From Paenisporosarcina cavernae (GTDB taxonomy: Bacteria; Bacillota; Bacilli; Bacillales_A; Planococcaceae), in the NCBI RefSeq assembly GCF_003595195.1, contig NZ_CP032418.1, positions 1,376,501 to 1,440,500 of the forward strand: a DNA stretch of 64,000 nt. The letters are read 5' to 3'. A model generated the notes under the pieces. The model was not told the DNA's origin. It made no database searches and saw nothing but the letters and a program-made list of their open reading frames with translations. Both the position numbers and the translations under genes were made by a program. Positions 24,139-31,748 of this stretch are shown piece after piece; within the stretch, counting starts at the first letter, position 1, and every line of letters begins with the position of its first letter.

Positions 24139-24327
24139 CTATTTTTGTACCAATAGCTCTGTCGTCCCTTTAAAAATCACTTTCTTCACTTCATATCCTT
24201 CTGCTAAATGCTCGTCCATTACTTACACGACAGATGATAGATTTGTGTCTTTCGTGTACACAAGCTCGATTGTTTTGTTAAAGCCATCCTCAAAGTGCGC
24301 TTCCCATAAGTAATACTCCTGTTCCAC
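24139..24327 (-). pseudogene. Small phage gene with in-frame TAA
   Basis: GTG start after GGGGGTGAGAAA. The frame reads 34 codons (ending KDTNLSSVV), then TAA at 24223-24225, then continues in the same frame for 27 codons (VMDEHLAEGYEVKKVIFKG...) to TAG. The two halves have the same composition and together look like one 62-residue protein. Either a nonsense mutation split it, or the downstream ATG (24217-24219) is a separate start without a binding site. No family recognised. Confidence 0.5.
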
Positions 24328-24331
24328 TTTC

Positions 24332-24583
24332 TCACCCCCTCTCAAGGATTTGTTTCGATTCGTCCTCTAACCTAGTAAAATCAACCACTAGACGATAACC
24401 CCAGTGCTTACAATATTCTCGTTGAAAATCGAGCATTTCTTTTAATTCCTTCTGCGTTAATCGAAGTTCCAATTCACCGACAACAGGTTCAAAGTGTCGT
24501 TGGAAATGTACGATGAACTCATTGTTTGGCAACTTCTTAATTGGTGCTATTCGAACTGTTTTTTCTGACATTATTACTCTCAT
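24332..24583 (-). CDS. Small phage protein, unknown
   Basis: 83 residues. The start overlaps the stop of the small membrane gene (TTATGAGAG), supporting the first ATG. Sequence is mixed, with FIVHFQRHFEPVVGELELRL followed by a helix (TQKELKEMLDFQREYCKHW). No domain recognised. It belongs to the run of short early genes between antirepressor and recombination block. Confidence 0.5.
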   Translation of the reverse strand: MRVIMSEKTVRIAPIKKLPNNEFIVHFQRHFEPVVGELELRLTQKELKEMLDFQREYCKHWGYRLVVDFTRLEDESKQILERG

Positions 24584-24714
24584 AAATTCTCGATAAAAAT
24601 GGAGATTTGGCTGTACAAGATTAATACAAGAATGATAGCTGCGATCAGGAAAAAACGTCTCTCTGTTTTGGACAGCGGTTCTACAAATAAGTAGTTCTCA
24701 ATTCTTTTCATCAT
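24580..24714 (-). CDS. Tiny membrane protein
   Basis: 44 residues with one C-terminal membrane helix (FFLIAAIILVLILYSQI) after a basic N-terminus. ATG start with GGAG eight bases before; the start and stop overlap the neighbours by 3 to 4 bases (ATGATG and ATGA contexts), so it is embedded in a coupled chain. Too short for a functional call. Confidence 0.5.
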   Translation of the reverse strand: MMKRIENYLFVEPLSKTERRFFLIAAIILVLILYSQISIFIENL

Positions 24715-24860
24715 GAGATGTTCTCCACATTCACTCGGTATTTAACGGCCAATTCTTTCACGATAGCTAGATAGATTTCGGTTAAACGTGAATCATCTGC
24801 AATCGCATCTAGTTTAGAAACTTTGTTTACAGTAGACTTAGCGACTCCATTAAGTGCCAT
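24711..24860 (-). CDS. Tiny early phage protein, unknown
   Basis: 49 residues, MALNGVAKSTVNKVSKLDAI at the start, helical throughout. The ATG lies inside the last codons of the antirepressor gene and has no clear binding site of its own, so it relies on coupling. Its stop overlaps the next start. Confidence 0.45.
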   Translation of the reverse strand: MALNGVAKSTVNKVSKLDAIADDSRLTEIYLAIVKELAVKYRVNVENIS

Positions 24861-25482
24861 TACTTTTTTGCTTGTTCGTCACTCGAATACTTAACTTACA
24901 CTTCGCGCGATCTTCAAGAATTTTGTAGCTTTCATTGCGAATCTCTTTGAACATGTCGTAACCGCCCTGCGCTTGAGCAATTCGATTTAATATTCCAGTG
25001 ATTTTCTTGCGCCACTCGACAACCGATAAGCCAATAATCTCGTTAATGTTGTGTTGTTCTGTTTCAATTTTTCCGATACGACCTTCTTGTTCGTTTAACT
25101 TTTTCTCCATTTCCACCATGTTCTGTGCTTGGAGCAATGCGTACTCGGCAGGAGTTAATTGTTTCTGTTGATAGGAGCCCGTTTTTCGAATAGAGGGAAT
25201 GACTTCCTTCGTGATCCACCGCTTAAAATCTTTTGCCTCTTGCTTACGACTTCCTAAAACCAAACTGTAAAGTCCTGATTCATTTACGAAATTTGTGTCA
25301 CCTTGACGCCCTATGTTGAACATAGACCGTTCATCTTCATCTAGTCGTTGCAACGCTTGAGTAACATTTTTAATTTCAAGGACTTCGCAAACATCAGTTG
25401 CAGCAAACCAGATTTCTTCACCTTGTTGCAGTGTGCGTAATTCGTTGTTTTGAAACTGGAATACGTTTTGTAATTGATTCAT
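24850..25482 (-). CDS. Phage antirepressor, BRO-N type
   Basis: 210 residues. The N-terminal BRO domain (about 1 to 100) has the typical phrases WFAATDVCEVLEIKN, VNESGLYSLVLGSRK and FKRWITKEVIPSIRKTG. The C-terminal half is helical (EMEKKLNEQEGRIGK) with a short DNA-binding-like end. Such proteins counter the CI repressor and push the phage into lytic growth. It stands across from the Cas2-like gene, whose promoter begins just past its start codon. Confidence 0.85.
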   Translation of the reverse strand: MNQLQNVFQFQNNELRTLQQGEEIWFAATDVCEVLEIKNVTQALQRLDEDERSMFNIGRQGDTNFVNESGLYSLVLGSRKQEAKDFKRWITKEVIPSIRKTGSYQQKQLTPAEYALLQAQNMVEMEKKLNEQEGRIGKIETEQHNINEIIGLSVVEWRKKITGILNRIAQAQGGYDMFKEIRNESYKILEDRAKCKLSIRVTNKQKSNGT

Positions 25483-25500
25483 TCTTCTACCTCTTTTCTT

Positions 25501-25509
25501 TGGTATAAT
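25501..25509 (+). promoter_or_regulatory. Extended -10 promoter of the Cas2-like gene
   Basis: TGGTATAAT is a perfect TGnTATAAT element 33 bases before the ATG; a -35 element (TTCTTC with a 16-base spacer) is weak, as usual for extended -10 promoters. It gives the gene its own transcription against the surrounding leftward operon. Confidence 0.65.
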
Positions 25510-25541
25510 TTCCCTATCTCATGTAGAGGGGAGGTGTTAAC

Positions 25542-25820
25542 ATGACTACTTACTTAATCTCTTACGATCTAATGGACAAAGATAAAAATTATGACGGTGT
25601 AGCCGAAGCAATTAAGTCTTGTTCCACCGGAGTTTGGTGTAGACCGCTTGCTTCTGTATTTTTAATCGAGTCCTACTTGTCTGCACAAGAAATATCAAAT
25701 GCCATTAAGGCGAAAGTTGACGCTGACGATAAATGGCTAGTAATTGAAGTTAAAAACAACAAATATGGTGTTCTTAAGCGTGATATGTGGGAGTATATGA
25801 ATAAAAATATGTTTATTTAG
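25542..25820 (+). CDS. Cas2-like / SinR-family small protein, solitary
   Basis: 92 residues. It begins TTYLISYDLMDKDKNYD, then AIKSCSTGVWCRPLASVFLI, then KWLVIEVKNNKYG. This is the pattern of the SinR/Cas2-like family, a ferredoxin-fold relative of Cas2 and VapD; the Asp after the first strand (SYDL) is the position of the Cas2 metal ligand. No cas1 or CRISPR repeats are near. Strong GAGGGGAGGTG binding site and its own promoter, on the opposite strand to its neighbours, mark it as a moron expressed in the lysogen. The role (nuclease, toxin or defence) is unknown. Confidence 0.72.
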   Translation: MTTYLISYDLMDKDKNYDGVAEAIKSCSTGVWCRPLASVFLIESYLSAQEISNAIKAKVDADDKWLVIEVKNNKYGVLKRDMWEYMNKNMFI

Positions 25821-26064
25821 TTCCAGGACTTGCTAATTCGCCGTGGCATTTACCTTCAGAAGTCTCTGGTTCGAATTCTTCAGATAATTTGTTAATTTGA
25901 GTGATCGAGTAATTTTCTAAGTACACATGAGCAACTTTTGGAAGAGCCTGAATCTCTTCTGGAGTTGCTTGTTCTTTTTTCAACGACACACTAACAATCC
26001 ACTCAGCTAATGCTTTAAGAACATCTTCACGAGATAACCCCGCGTATTCACTTGGTGTTTCCAT
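25813..26064 (-). CDS. Unknown 83-residue early phage protein
   Basis: Acidic and helical: AGLSREDVLKALAEWIVSVS, then QALPKVAHVYLENYSIT and a disordered tail. The start has CTAGGAGGAATAGGGC upstream. Its end overlaps the end of the convergent Cas2-like gene by 8 bases. No domain recognised. Confidence 0.5.
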   Translation of the reverse strand: METPSEYAGLSREDVLKALAEWIVSVSLKKEQATPEEIQALPKVAHVYLENYSITQINKLSEEFEPETSEGKCHGELASPGTK

Positions 26065-26117
26065 GCCCTATTCCTCCTAGTGTCATTATTTTTATAGTTG
26101 TTAACAAACCTTGATAT

Positions 26118-26438
26118 TTAATTAGGATCTAGAGGGTTAAAAGAAAGCACTCCTGTTTTCTTTCTTCCGTCAGCAGTCTCAAATTCATCAATTGATTTAC
26201 ATAATTGACCTAACCTATTTTCCTCAGTGGTTGTTCCAGCAACCTGTGGGGACTTTTCTTTTGTTGAGTAGTCTAATGCATCTTCAAAAGTATCTAAGAA
26301 TCGGATTGACTCTTCTTTGTTTGCTAGAAGACAATTTAATAATGCTGAGAACTGCCTTTGCTCACGATCATTTAGCTTGCGTAGCTTCGATGCTATCTCA
26401 CTTGTTCTTATTTCGATGACTTTCTTCGAACCGTTCAT
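26118..26438 (-). CDS. Unknown 106-residue early phage protein
   Basis: The first 60 residues are helical (EIASKLRKLNDREQRQFSAL); the rest is hydrophilic with a DEFETADGRKKTG segment. The start overlaps the stop of the excisionase-like gene (TAATG). It is in the early leftward operon under the lysogeny promoter. Function unknown. Confidence 0.5.
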   Translation of the reverse strand: MNGSKKVIEIRTSEIASKLRKLNDREQRQFSALLNCLLANKEESIRFLDTFEDALDYSTKEKSPQVAGTTTEENRLGQLCKSIDEFETADGRKKTGVLSFNPLDPN

Positions 26439-26647
26439 TAGACTACCTCCAGCTCTTTCACGTTTTCAAAATCCGACAAATCCTTTCCGGAGTTGCGAAT
26501 CATGAAATCTTCCAATTCGATAGTGGATACTTTTAATCGACCAAGTTTTAGTGCTCTTAAGTGACCATGTTTAATCAAGTCGTACACTTTATTACGATTC
26601 ACCTTAAGAATTTTTGCTACTTCTGTAACATCTAATAGTTGGTGCAT
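26438..26647 (-). CDS. Excisionase-like MerR-type HTH protein
   Basis: 69 residues. LLDVTEVAKILKVNRNKVYD (about 4 to 23), then a wing with LRALKLGRLKVST, is the winged-helix pattern shared by phage excisionases and MerR-like proteins. It follows the Cro-like gene in the early leftward operon, where an Xis would be expected if it acts with the integrase. A plain transcription factor is also possible. Confidence 0.7.
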   Translation of the reverse strand: MHQLLDVTEVAKILKVNRNKVYDLIKHGHLRALKLGRLKVSTIELEDFMIRNSGKDLSDFENVKELEVV

Positions 26648-26678
26648 GCTCTCCCTCCTGTTTCGGTTTTTCTGAAAT

Positions 26679-26888
26679 CTAACCTAAAAAAATATCATCG
26701 ACTTCACTTTCAAGTGCACTAGCTAACTTCTGCAAAGTTTCATATTTTGCCTTACGTAAATAAGCAACATCTTTTTCAAACAAGTGAATTGACCTAGCTG
26801 ATATTCCAGCCTTTTTAGCTAACTCTACTTGAGTAATATTCAATCTTGCACGAAGAACATTTACTTTTTCTTTTTGTTTGAGTTCCAT
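26679..26888 (-). CDS. Cro-like XRE-family regulator
   Basis: 69 residues from ATG after AAAGGGGTGAAAAA; longer in-frame readings upstream run through the promoter and are rejected. The HTH LNITQVELAKKAGISARSI (about 15 to 33) is the XRE fold; the remainder is a dimerisation helix. As the first gene of the early leftward operon, opposite the CI repressor, it fits a Cro role. Its promoter carries an operator in the spacer. Confidence 0.8.
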   Translation of the reverse strand: MELKQKEKVNVLRARLNITQVELAKKAGISARSIHLFEKDVAYLRKAKYETLQKLASALESEVDDIFLG

Positions 26889-26919
26889 TTTTTCACCCCT
26901 TTCGACAAGTTCTGACTTT

Positions 26920-26948
26920 ATCATATAATTCAGATAATCCGAAGTCAA
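26920..26948 (-). promoter_or_regulatory. Early leftward promoter
   Basis: TTGACT-17 bases-TATGAT on the minus strand, a strong sigma-A promoter, starts the Cro operon. The palindrome TTCAGATAATCCGAA fills the spacer, so a repressor bound there would block RNA polymerase. Confidence 0.82.
26929..26943. promoter_or_regulatory. Operator copy 1
   Basis: TTCAGAT-A-ATCCGAA is a near-perfect palindrome (TTC.GAT half-sites) located in the spacer between the -35 and -10 of the leftward promoter. Confidence 0.65.
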
Positions 26949-26957
26949 GCATTTTAT

Positions 26958-26972
26958 TTCAGATAAACAGAA
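26958..26972. promoter_or_regulatory. Operator copy 2
   Basis: TTCAGATAAACAGAA matches copy 1 in 13 of 15 bases, with centre 29 bases away. It lies upstream of the leftward -35 element, and with copies 1 and 3 would support cooperative repression. Confidence 0.6.
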
Positions 26973-26990
26973 AATTATTTTATATTTATA

Positions 26991-27019
26991 TTTCACTTAT
27001 TATGAAATGGTGGTATATT
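26991..27019 (+). promoter_or_regulatory. Repressor promoter
   Basis: TGGTATATT is an extended -10 element, with a poor -35 (TTTCAC, 17-base spacer), 26 bases before the repressor ATG. It drives the CI-like gene. Confidence 0.5.
26992..27006. promoter_or_regulatory. Operator copy 3 (weaker)
   Basis: TTCACTTATTATGAA keeps only the outer TTC/GAA of the palindrome. It overlaps the -35 area of the repressor promoter and could serve autoregulation. Confidence 0.4.
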
Positions 27020-27044
27020 AAATTGTAAGAAAGGAGTGGGTAAA

Positions 27045-27665
27045 ATGAGTAACTTTTTTGCCGACAATTTAAAATATCTTCGTTTAAGGCGCGGTATGGA
27101 ACAAATAGAATTAGCAAACCTCTTAGGGAGGAAAAGTTCTTCCTCAGTGAGCGAATGGGAAAAAGGAACTTACACTCCTAAATCTGGGACAATTTCAGAT
27201 ATAGCAAAAATATTTGGAGTTACTTTATCGGATTTGATGGAAAAAGATTTAAGAGTGAACTTTAAAGAAATCAAACCACGACTCATTAAAATTCCCAAGG
27301 TAGGAAGAATTCCTTGTGGAGAACCAATTGACTCAGAAGAAAATATTGAGGGTTATCGGTATGAATTAGCAGAGGGTCTACCAGCTGGTGATCTGTTTGC
27401 ACTTGAAGCTATTGGCGACTCAATGATGCCGACTATTTCAAATGGTAGTCATGTCATTATTAAAAAACAAACAACAGTTGATGATGGACAAGTTGCTGCA
27501 GTCCGTTTTAGGGAAAGTGGAGAAGTTACACTTAAAAGAGTTAAACGCCAAGGAAACATAATGTTATTGATTCCCGATAATAAGGATTATGACACAATCG
27601 TTGTTACTCACGATAACCCTGCAGACATAGTAGGTAGAGCAGTGCGTATTACTTTAGATATTTAA
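27045..27665 (+). CDS. CI-like lysogeny repressor (XRE + S24 peptidase)
   Basis: 206 residues; ATG chosen with AAAGGAG upstream, not the earlier GTG. The HTH is MEQIELANLLGRKSSSSVSE (about 18 to 37). The C-terminal LexA-like domain has the cleavage region GRIPCGEPI (Cys-Gly scissile bond), the catalytic Ser in GDSMMP and the Lys in EVTLKRVKR. RecA-dependent self-cleavage should induce the prophage after DNA damage. It is transcribed rightward, opposite the Cro operon. Confidence 0.9.
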   Translation: MSNFFADNLKYLRLRRGMEQIELANLLGRKSSSSVSEWEKGTYTPKSGTISDIAKIFGVTLSDLMEKDLRVNFKEIKPRLIKIPKVGRIPCGEPIDSEENIEGYRYELAEGLPAGDLFALEAIGDSMMPTISNGSHVIIKKQTTVDDGQVAAVRFRESGEVTLKRVKRQGNIMLLIPDNKDYDTIVVTHDNPADIVGRAVRITLDI

Positions 27666-27684
27666 TCTTTGGCCAAGGATTAAA
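27661..27684. repeat. 24-bp near-perfect palindrome
   Basis: TTTAATCTTTGG followed by CCAAGGATTAAA. Only one base pair deviates from perfect symmetry. It begins in the last codons of the repressor gene and lies between it and the integrase; it may be a protein-binding site or an integrase or excisionase control element. Confidence 0.5.
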
Positions 27685-27689
27685 ATTAA

Positions 27690-27711
27690 AGGCGAGGAAA
27701 CTCGCCTATTT
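27690..27711 (+). terminator. Hairpin after the repressor gene
   Basis: AGGCGAG-GAAA-CTCGCCT followed by ATTTT: a strong 7-bp stem with a GNRA tetraloop but a short U-run. It may partly separate repressor and integrase transcription. Confidence 0.55.
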
Positions 27712-27734
27712 TCACATCGAAGGGAGAGGTAAAT

Positions 27735-28916
27735 ATGAAAGGCGGAATCAGAAAGCGAGGAAATAGCTGGTATTACTATTTCGATTTGGGTTATGTAAAT
27801 GGAAAAAGAAAACGATTAGAACGAGTTGCAAAAGGAGCTACTTCTAAAAGTGAAGCAGAAAGGATATTGCGTGATAAAATACGAGAATATGAAAATGCTG
27901 GTCATGTATTTACACCTACAGAAATTACTGTAGAAGATTTCTTCGCTTTTTGGATGAGGGAATATGTAGAAATGAAGCTAAAGCCTAACTCCGTTGAGAA
28001 CTACCGAATCACCATTAAGAAACACGTCTTACCTGTACTAGGCAAATATAAATTGCGATCACTAACACCACATGTATTGCAAGAATTCCTTAATAACAAA
28101 ATCAGAGAAGGATATAGTTATAAAACTGTTTCAATAATAAAAGGAATTTTAACTAAATCTTTAAGGCAAGCAGTTTACCCGTACAAATTTATAAACGAGA
28201 CTCCAATGCAATATGTGGAACTGATTATGAGCCAAGAGCGAAAACCAACTAAAGAAAAACTAAAAATACTCACTGAAAACGATTTAAAGGTGCTTTTTTC
28301 GAACATTAAGGAAGGACACGCATTCTATATACCTTTTATGATTGGATACTTCTGTGGTGTACGTGTGGGCGAATTATGCGGGTTGGAATGGAAACATATA
28401 GATTTTCGAGAAGGTACTGTAACTATCGAACAACAAATGACGAAAGAATACTACCAAACAAAAGATGGCAAAAACAAAGCATTGTTTGTTGTCAGTAGTC
28501 CAAAAAGCAAAGCCAGTTATCGTGAAATAGCAGTAAGTGATTCATTGCTAGAAATTTTGAAGAAAGAACGAACTAAACAAAAAGAGAACCAGTTGCGGTA
28601 TGGCGAACACTACGCAAAAGATTCTCAATATGATTTTGTTTGTAAAAAAGAAAATGGTGAATCATATACCCCTAACGTTATTAAATGGATTACCAGAAGA
28701 TTCATCAAAGAAGAATTGGGAATCGACTTTAATTACCATTCACTTAGACATACTTTAGCTACTACGCTTATCGAAAATGGAGTGGAAACAAAAACTGTGC
28801 AAAGCATGCTTGGGCATAGTCGTTCATCCATTACACAAGACACGTACACTCATTTAACAGAAAAAATGACTAGACGAGCAGCAGATACATTAGACTCACT
28901 TTTTAAGAGTTTATAA
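27735..28916 (+). CDS. int: Tyrosine-type phage integrase
   Basis: 393 residues. An N-terminal arm-binding domain with YYYFDLGYVNGKRKR starts it; a SAM-like core-binding domain spans about 65 to 165. The catalytic residues are Arg210 (CGVRVGELCG), His335/Arg338 (HSLRHTLA), His361 (LGHSRSS) and the nucleophile Tyr371 (QDTYTHL). It catalyses integration and, with an Xis, excision. It lies at the right edge of the prophage, converging on lepA, with GGGAGAGG before the ATG. Confidence 0.95.
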   Translation: MKGGIRKRGNSWYYYFDLGYVNGKRKRLERVAKGATSKSEAERILRDKIREYENAGHVFTPTEITVEDFFAFWMREYVEMKLKPNSVENYRITIKKHVLPVLGKYKLRSLTPHVLQEFLNNKIREGYSYKTVSIIKGILTKSLRQAVYPYKFINETPMQYVELIMSQERKPTKEKLKILTENDLKVLFSNIKEGHAFYIPFMIGYFCGVRVGELCGLEWKHIDFREGTVTIEQQMTKEYYQTKDGKNKALFVVSSPKSKASYREIAVSDSLLEILKKERTKQKENQLRYGEHYAKDSQYDFVCKKENGESYTPNVIKWITRRFIKEELGIDFNYHSLRHTLATTLIENGVETKTVQSMLGHSRSSITQDTYTHLTEKMTRRAADTLDSLFKSL

Positions 28917-28993
28917 TCTAGGTGGAAACATGGTGGCAAAAGCACGTGATTCCACCCTTTATATTCTCTAAAATTACAGTAATACCAATGCTT
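28917..28993. other. Right prophage junction region (attR candidate)
   Basis: Only 77 bases separate int from the lepA stop. They contain GGTGGAA and TTCCACC about 20 bases apart, a stem that could end int transcription. The left junction is not in the window, so the core repeat cannot be identified. Confidence 0.4.
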
Positions 28994-30817
28994 TTACTCC
29001 TCGTCCATTTTTAGTACTGCCATAAACGCTTCTTGCGGTACTTCAACGGATCCGACTTGCTTCATCCGTTTTTTACCTTCTTTTTGTTTGTCTAATAATT
29101 TACGTTTTCGAGAAATATCTCCACCGTAACATTTTGCCAGTACATTTTTGCGCATCGCACTAATAGTGGAACGAGCAATAATTTTTTGCCCAATTGCTGC
29201 TTGAATTGGCACTTCAAATTGCTGCCTTGGTATTAATTTTTTTAACTTCTCCACAATCACTTTTCCGCGTTCATATGCAAAATCACGATGAACGATGAAG
29301 CTTAGCGCATCTACTTGCTCTGCATTCAGGAGAATATCCATTTTAACTAATTTAGATGTACGATACCCAATGAGCTCATAATCAAAAGAAGCATATCCTT
29401 TTGTGCTAGATTTTAACTGATCGAAGAAGTCATAAACTATTTCAGAAAGTGGAATTTCATAAATAATGCTAACTCGAGAATTATCTAAGTAATCCATCGT
29501 TAAGAAGTTTCCACGTTTCTTTTGACAAAGTTCCATCACGGCGCCAACATAATCATTCGGCACCATAATAGTTGCCTTCACATACGGCTCTTCTACGTGG
29601 TCAATCTTTTGCGGGTCTGGCATCACGGAAGGGTTGTCCACAAGCATAGAAGAGCCGTCGGAAAGATGTACCTCATAAATTACACTTGGTGCTGTTGTAA
29701 TTAGATCAATGTTAAATTCACGTTCGATACGTTCTTGAATGATTTCCATATGCAATAATCCTAAGAACCCACAACGGAAACCGAAACCTAAAGCTTGAGA
29801 TGTCTCAGCTTCAAATTGAAGTGCAGCATCGTTAAGTTCTAGTTTTTCAAGTGCTTCACGTAAATCGTTATATCGAGAAGATTCAATTGGATATAATCCA
29901 CAGAATACCATCGGATTTAATCGGCGATAACCTGGAAGTGCTTCACTCGCTGGTTTAGCAACATGTGTAATGGTATCCCCTACACGAGTATCTCCAACAT
30001 TTTTAATTGCAGCAGTTAAAAAGCCAACATCTCCAACTGTCAATTCTTCACGAAGCGTTGCTTTCGGAGTAAACACCCCTGCTTCAATTACTTCAAATTC
30101 TTTTCCTGTAGCCATCATGCGGATTTTATCCCCTGGACGAACTGTACCTTCCATAACACGAATATATGCTACCACTCCGCGATATGGATCGTACAAAGAG
30201 TCAAAAATTAACGCTTTAAGTGGTGCTTCTGGATCTCCAGTTGGTGCAGGAACTTTTTCCACGATTTGTTCTAAAATTTCCTCAATCCCAATACCCGCTT
30301 TTGCAGATGCAAGAACTGCTTCTGAAGCATCCAAACCAATCACATCTTCAATTTCCCCTCGAACACGTTCGGGATCTGCAGCAGGAAGATCTATTTTGTT
30401 AATGACTGGCAATATTTCAAGTTCATTATCTAGCGCTAAGTAAACATTTGCTAGCGTTTGCGCTTCAATTCCCTGCGCAGCATCCACAACTAATATCGCA
30501 CCTTCACAAGCTGCAAGACTACGAGAAACTTCATAGGTGAAATCGACATGTCCAGGCGTGTCAATTAAGTGAAAGGTATACGTTTCACCATCTTTTGCTG
30601 TGTAACTTAGCTGAACGGCATTCAGCTTGATGGTAATTCCTCTTTCCCGCTCTAAATCCATGGAATCAAGCAATTGTGCTTTCATCTCACGTGAAGTTAA
30701 GGCTTTTGTTTGTTCTAAAATACGGTCAGCAAGCGTCGACTTTCCGTGGTCTATGTGAGCAATTATAGAAAAGTTTCGAATATTTTGTTGTCGCTTATTT
30801 CTTTCTTCCTTATTCAT
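28994..30817 (-). CDS. lepA: Elongation factor 4 (LepA)
   Basis: 607 residues from ATG after GGAG; the upstream GTG is a poor start. G1 is [13 protein letters not shown] (about 20 to 32), G2 and G3 [10 protein letters not shown] and [12 protein letters not shown]4 NKIDLP. The C-terminal LepA-specific domain ends in [14 protein letters not shown], intact despite the adjacent prophage. This GTPase acts on stalled or mispositioned ribosomes. It is last in the host spoIIP-lepA run here; the gene that usually follows, hemW, is displaced by the phage. Confidence 0.97.
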   Translation of the reverse strand: MNKEERNKRQQNIRNFSIIAHIDHGKSTLADRILEQTKALTSREMKAQLLDSMDLERERGITIKLNAVQLSYTAKDGETYTFHLIDTPGHVDFTYEVSRSLAACEGAILVVDAAQGIEAQTLANVYLALDNELEILPVINKIDLPAADPERVRGEIEDVIGLDASEAVLASAKAGIGIEEILEQIVEKVPAPTGDPEAPLKALIFDSLYDPYRGVVAYIRVMEGTVRPGDKIRMMATGKEFEVIEAGVFTPKATLREELTVGDVGFLTAAIKNVGDTRVGDTITHVAKPASEALPGYRRLNPMVFCGLYPIESSRYNDLREALEKLELNDAALQFEAETSQALGFGFRCGFLGLLHMEIIQERIEREFNIDLITTAPSVIYEVHLSDGSSMLVDNPSVMPDPQKIDHVEEPYVKATIMVPNDYVGAVMELCQKKRGNFLTMDYLDNSRVSIIYEIPLSEIVYDFFDQLKSSTKGYASFDYELIGYRTSKLVKMDILLNAEQVDALSFIVHRDFAYERGKVIVEKLKKLIPRQQFEVPIQAAIGQKIIARSTISAMRKNVLAKCYGGDISRKRKLLDKQKEGKKRMKQVGSVEVPQEAFMAVLKMDEE

Positions 30818-30866
30818 ATGTGTGTCCACTCCTAATTAAACTAGTATGAATTATAGCAGTGAACAC

Positions 30867-31691
30867 TCAATACATCAATGATTGTTGGAAAGGAGAACTC
30901 CTCCAATCTGCAATTGCTTGTGCTAATACAGATATTGTACGATTAATTTCTTCTTCTGTACTTTCAATTCCACCTATTTCTATCAGCACCATGTTTTCAG
31001 ACAAATCTTGGTTGTATACCCCGTCAACATTATCTCCGGATTTCGAAATAACTCCCCTTGATATACCGGGAATCATTGTCTCTAATCGATTGGAAAGTTG
31101 GGTGCTTATTTCGTGATTTTTCCGGAAGTTTTTATTTTCAGCTCCTACAATGAAGGCAATTTTTGCGAATGAATTCGAATCCACTTCTATGGTAGACAAG
31201 TCATGTTTCGTGGAATCTCGATGCAAATCAATGATAAGATCATAGGGTTTTTCTCTTATAACATCTTGTAATATTGGTCGGATATTTTCGTATGCGCTCC
31301 TCATTAACACACCGCGTTTTTTCATTTCAAGCATATTATCAACAGGAAGTGTGTCCACATGTAATTGACGAATACCAAATTGAAAAGCGATCATATCACT
31401 TAGCTTAGTGATATTGGTAGTCGCATCATACACCATTTTTTTTCCTGACTTTGACTGGACAATGGGAATGTAGGATTCATGTGAATGTGTAAATAGTAAT
31501 AAGATATCCGCCTGCTTTTCACTGGATTCAAGTTGTTTTGCTTGCTCCCAATTTGCCGCATAGGCTACCGGTGTATAATTAGGTGTGATGGGTTCCGATG
31601 ATGGTAACGATGTTGGAAAAAATTTTCCGATTGCTATTGGTGTTAATAAAAGTACCAAATAGAGATACCCAACTAGCTTTAATTTTTTCAT
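30867..31691 (-). CDS. spoIIP: Stage II sporulation protein P
   Basis: 274 residues from ATG after GAGGGGG. A membrane helix (GYLYLVLLLTPIAI) anchors it, with the amidase/endopeptidase domain outside: FTHSHESYIP (His/Glu metal ligands), DLHRDS and MVLIEIGG with the catalytic Glu. It removes septal peptidoglycan during engulfment together with SpoIID and SpoIIM. Position between gpr and lepA is as in other Bacillales. Confidence 0.93.
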   Translation of the reverse strand: MKKLKLVGYLYLVLLLTPIAIGKFFPTSLPSSEPITPNYTPVAYAANWEQAKQLESSEKQADILLLFTHSHESYIPIVQSKSGKKMVYDATTNITKLSDMIAFQFGIRQLHVDTLPVDNMLEMKKRGVLMRSAYENIRPILQDVIREKPYDLIIDLHRDSTKHDLSTIEVDSNSFAKIAFIVGAENKNFRKNHEISTQLSNRLETMIPGISRGVISKSGDNVDGVYNQDLSENMVLIEIGGIESTEEEINRTISVLAQAIADWRSSPFQQSLMY

Positions 31692-31748
31692 ATAATGCAC
31701 CCCCTCTTACTACCTTACGCAGAGGAGATAATAGCTAGAACTATTCAC

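Larger units (their letters stand above)
1..28993. mobile_element. Prophage, right-hand portion (podovirus-like)
   Basis: A contiguous phage gene set runs from virion proteins through packaging, late control, replication/recombination and a lysogeny switch to a tyrosine integrase. The integrase lies at the right edge, followed within 80 bases by the intact host gene lepA, so the right junction falls between about 28917 and 28993. The left junction is beyond base 1. The P22-like portal, a gp10-like protein, ejection-type proteins and the lack of a tape measure or tail-tube gene in this part suggest a short-tailed phage. Gene density is high, with many overlapping start and stop codons. Confidence 0.93.

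Noticed and set aside
24125-24313. 62-codon plus-strand frame
   Set aside because: Antisense to the split small gene, which has a binding site and coding-like sequence on the minus strand.
25542-25820. CRISPR-Cas locus associated with the Cas2-like gene
   Set aside because: No cas1, no effector genes and no regularly spaced repeats in the window.
1-28993. Stop-codon reassignment (TAA as sense) to explain two in-frame TAA codons
   Set aside because: TAA ends several large phage genes normally and no suppressor tRNA was seen; mutation or read-through is simpler.
28917-28993. Defined attR core sequence
   Set aside because: The left prophage end is outside the window, so no direct repeat can be compared.
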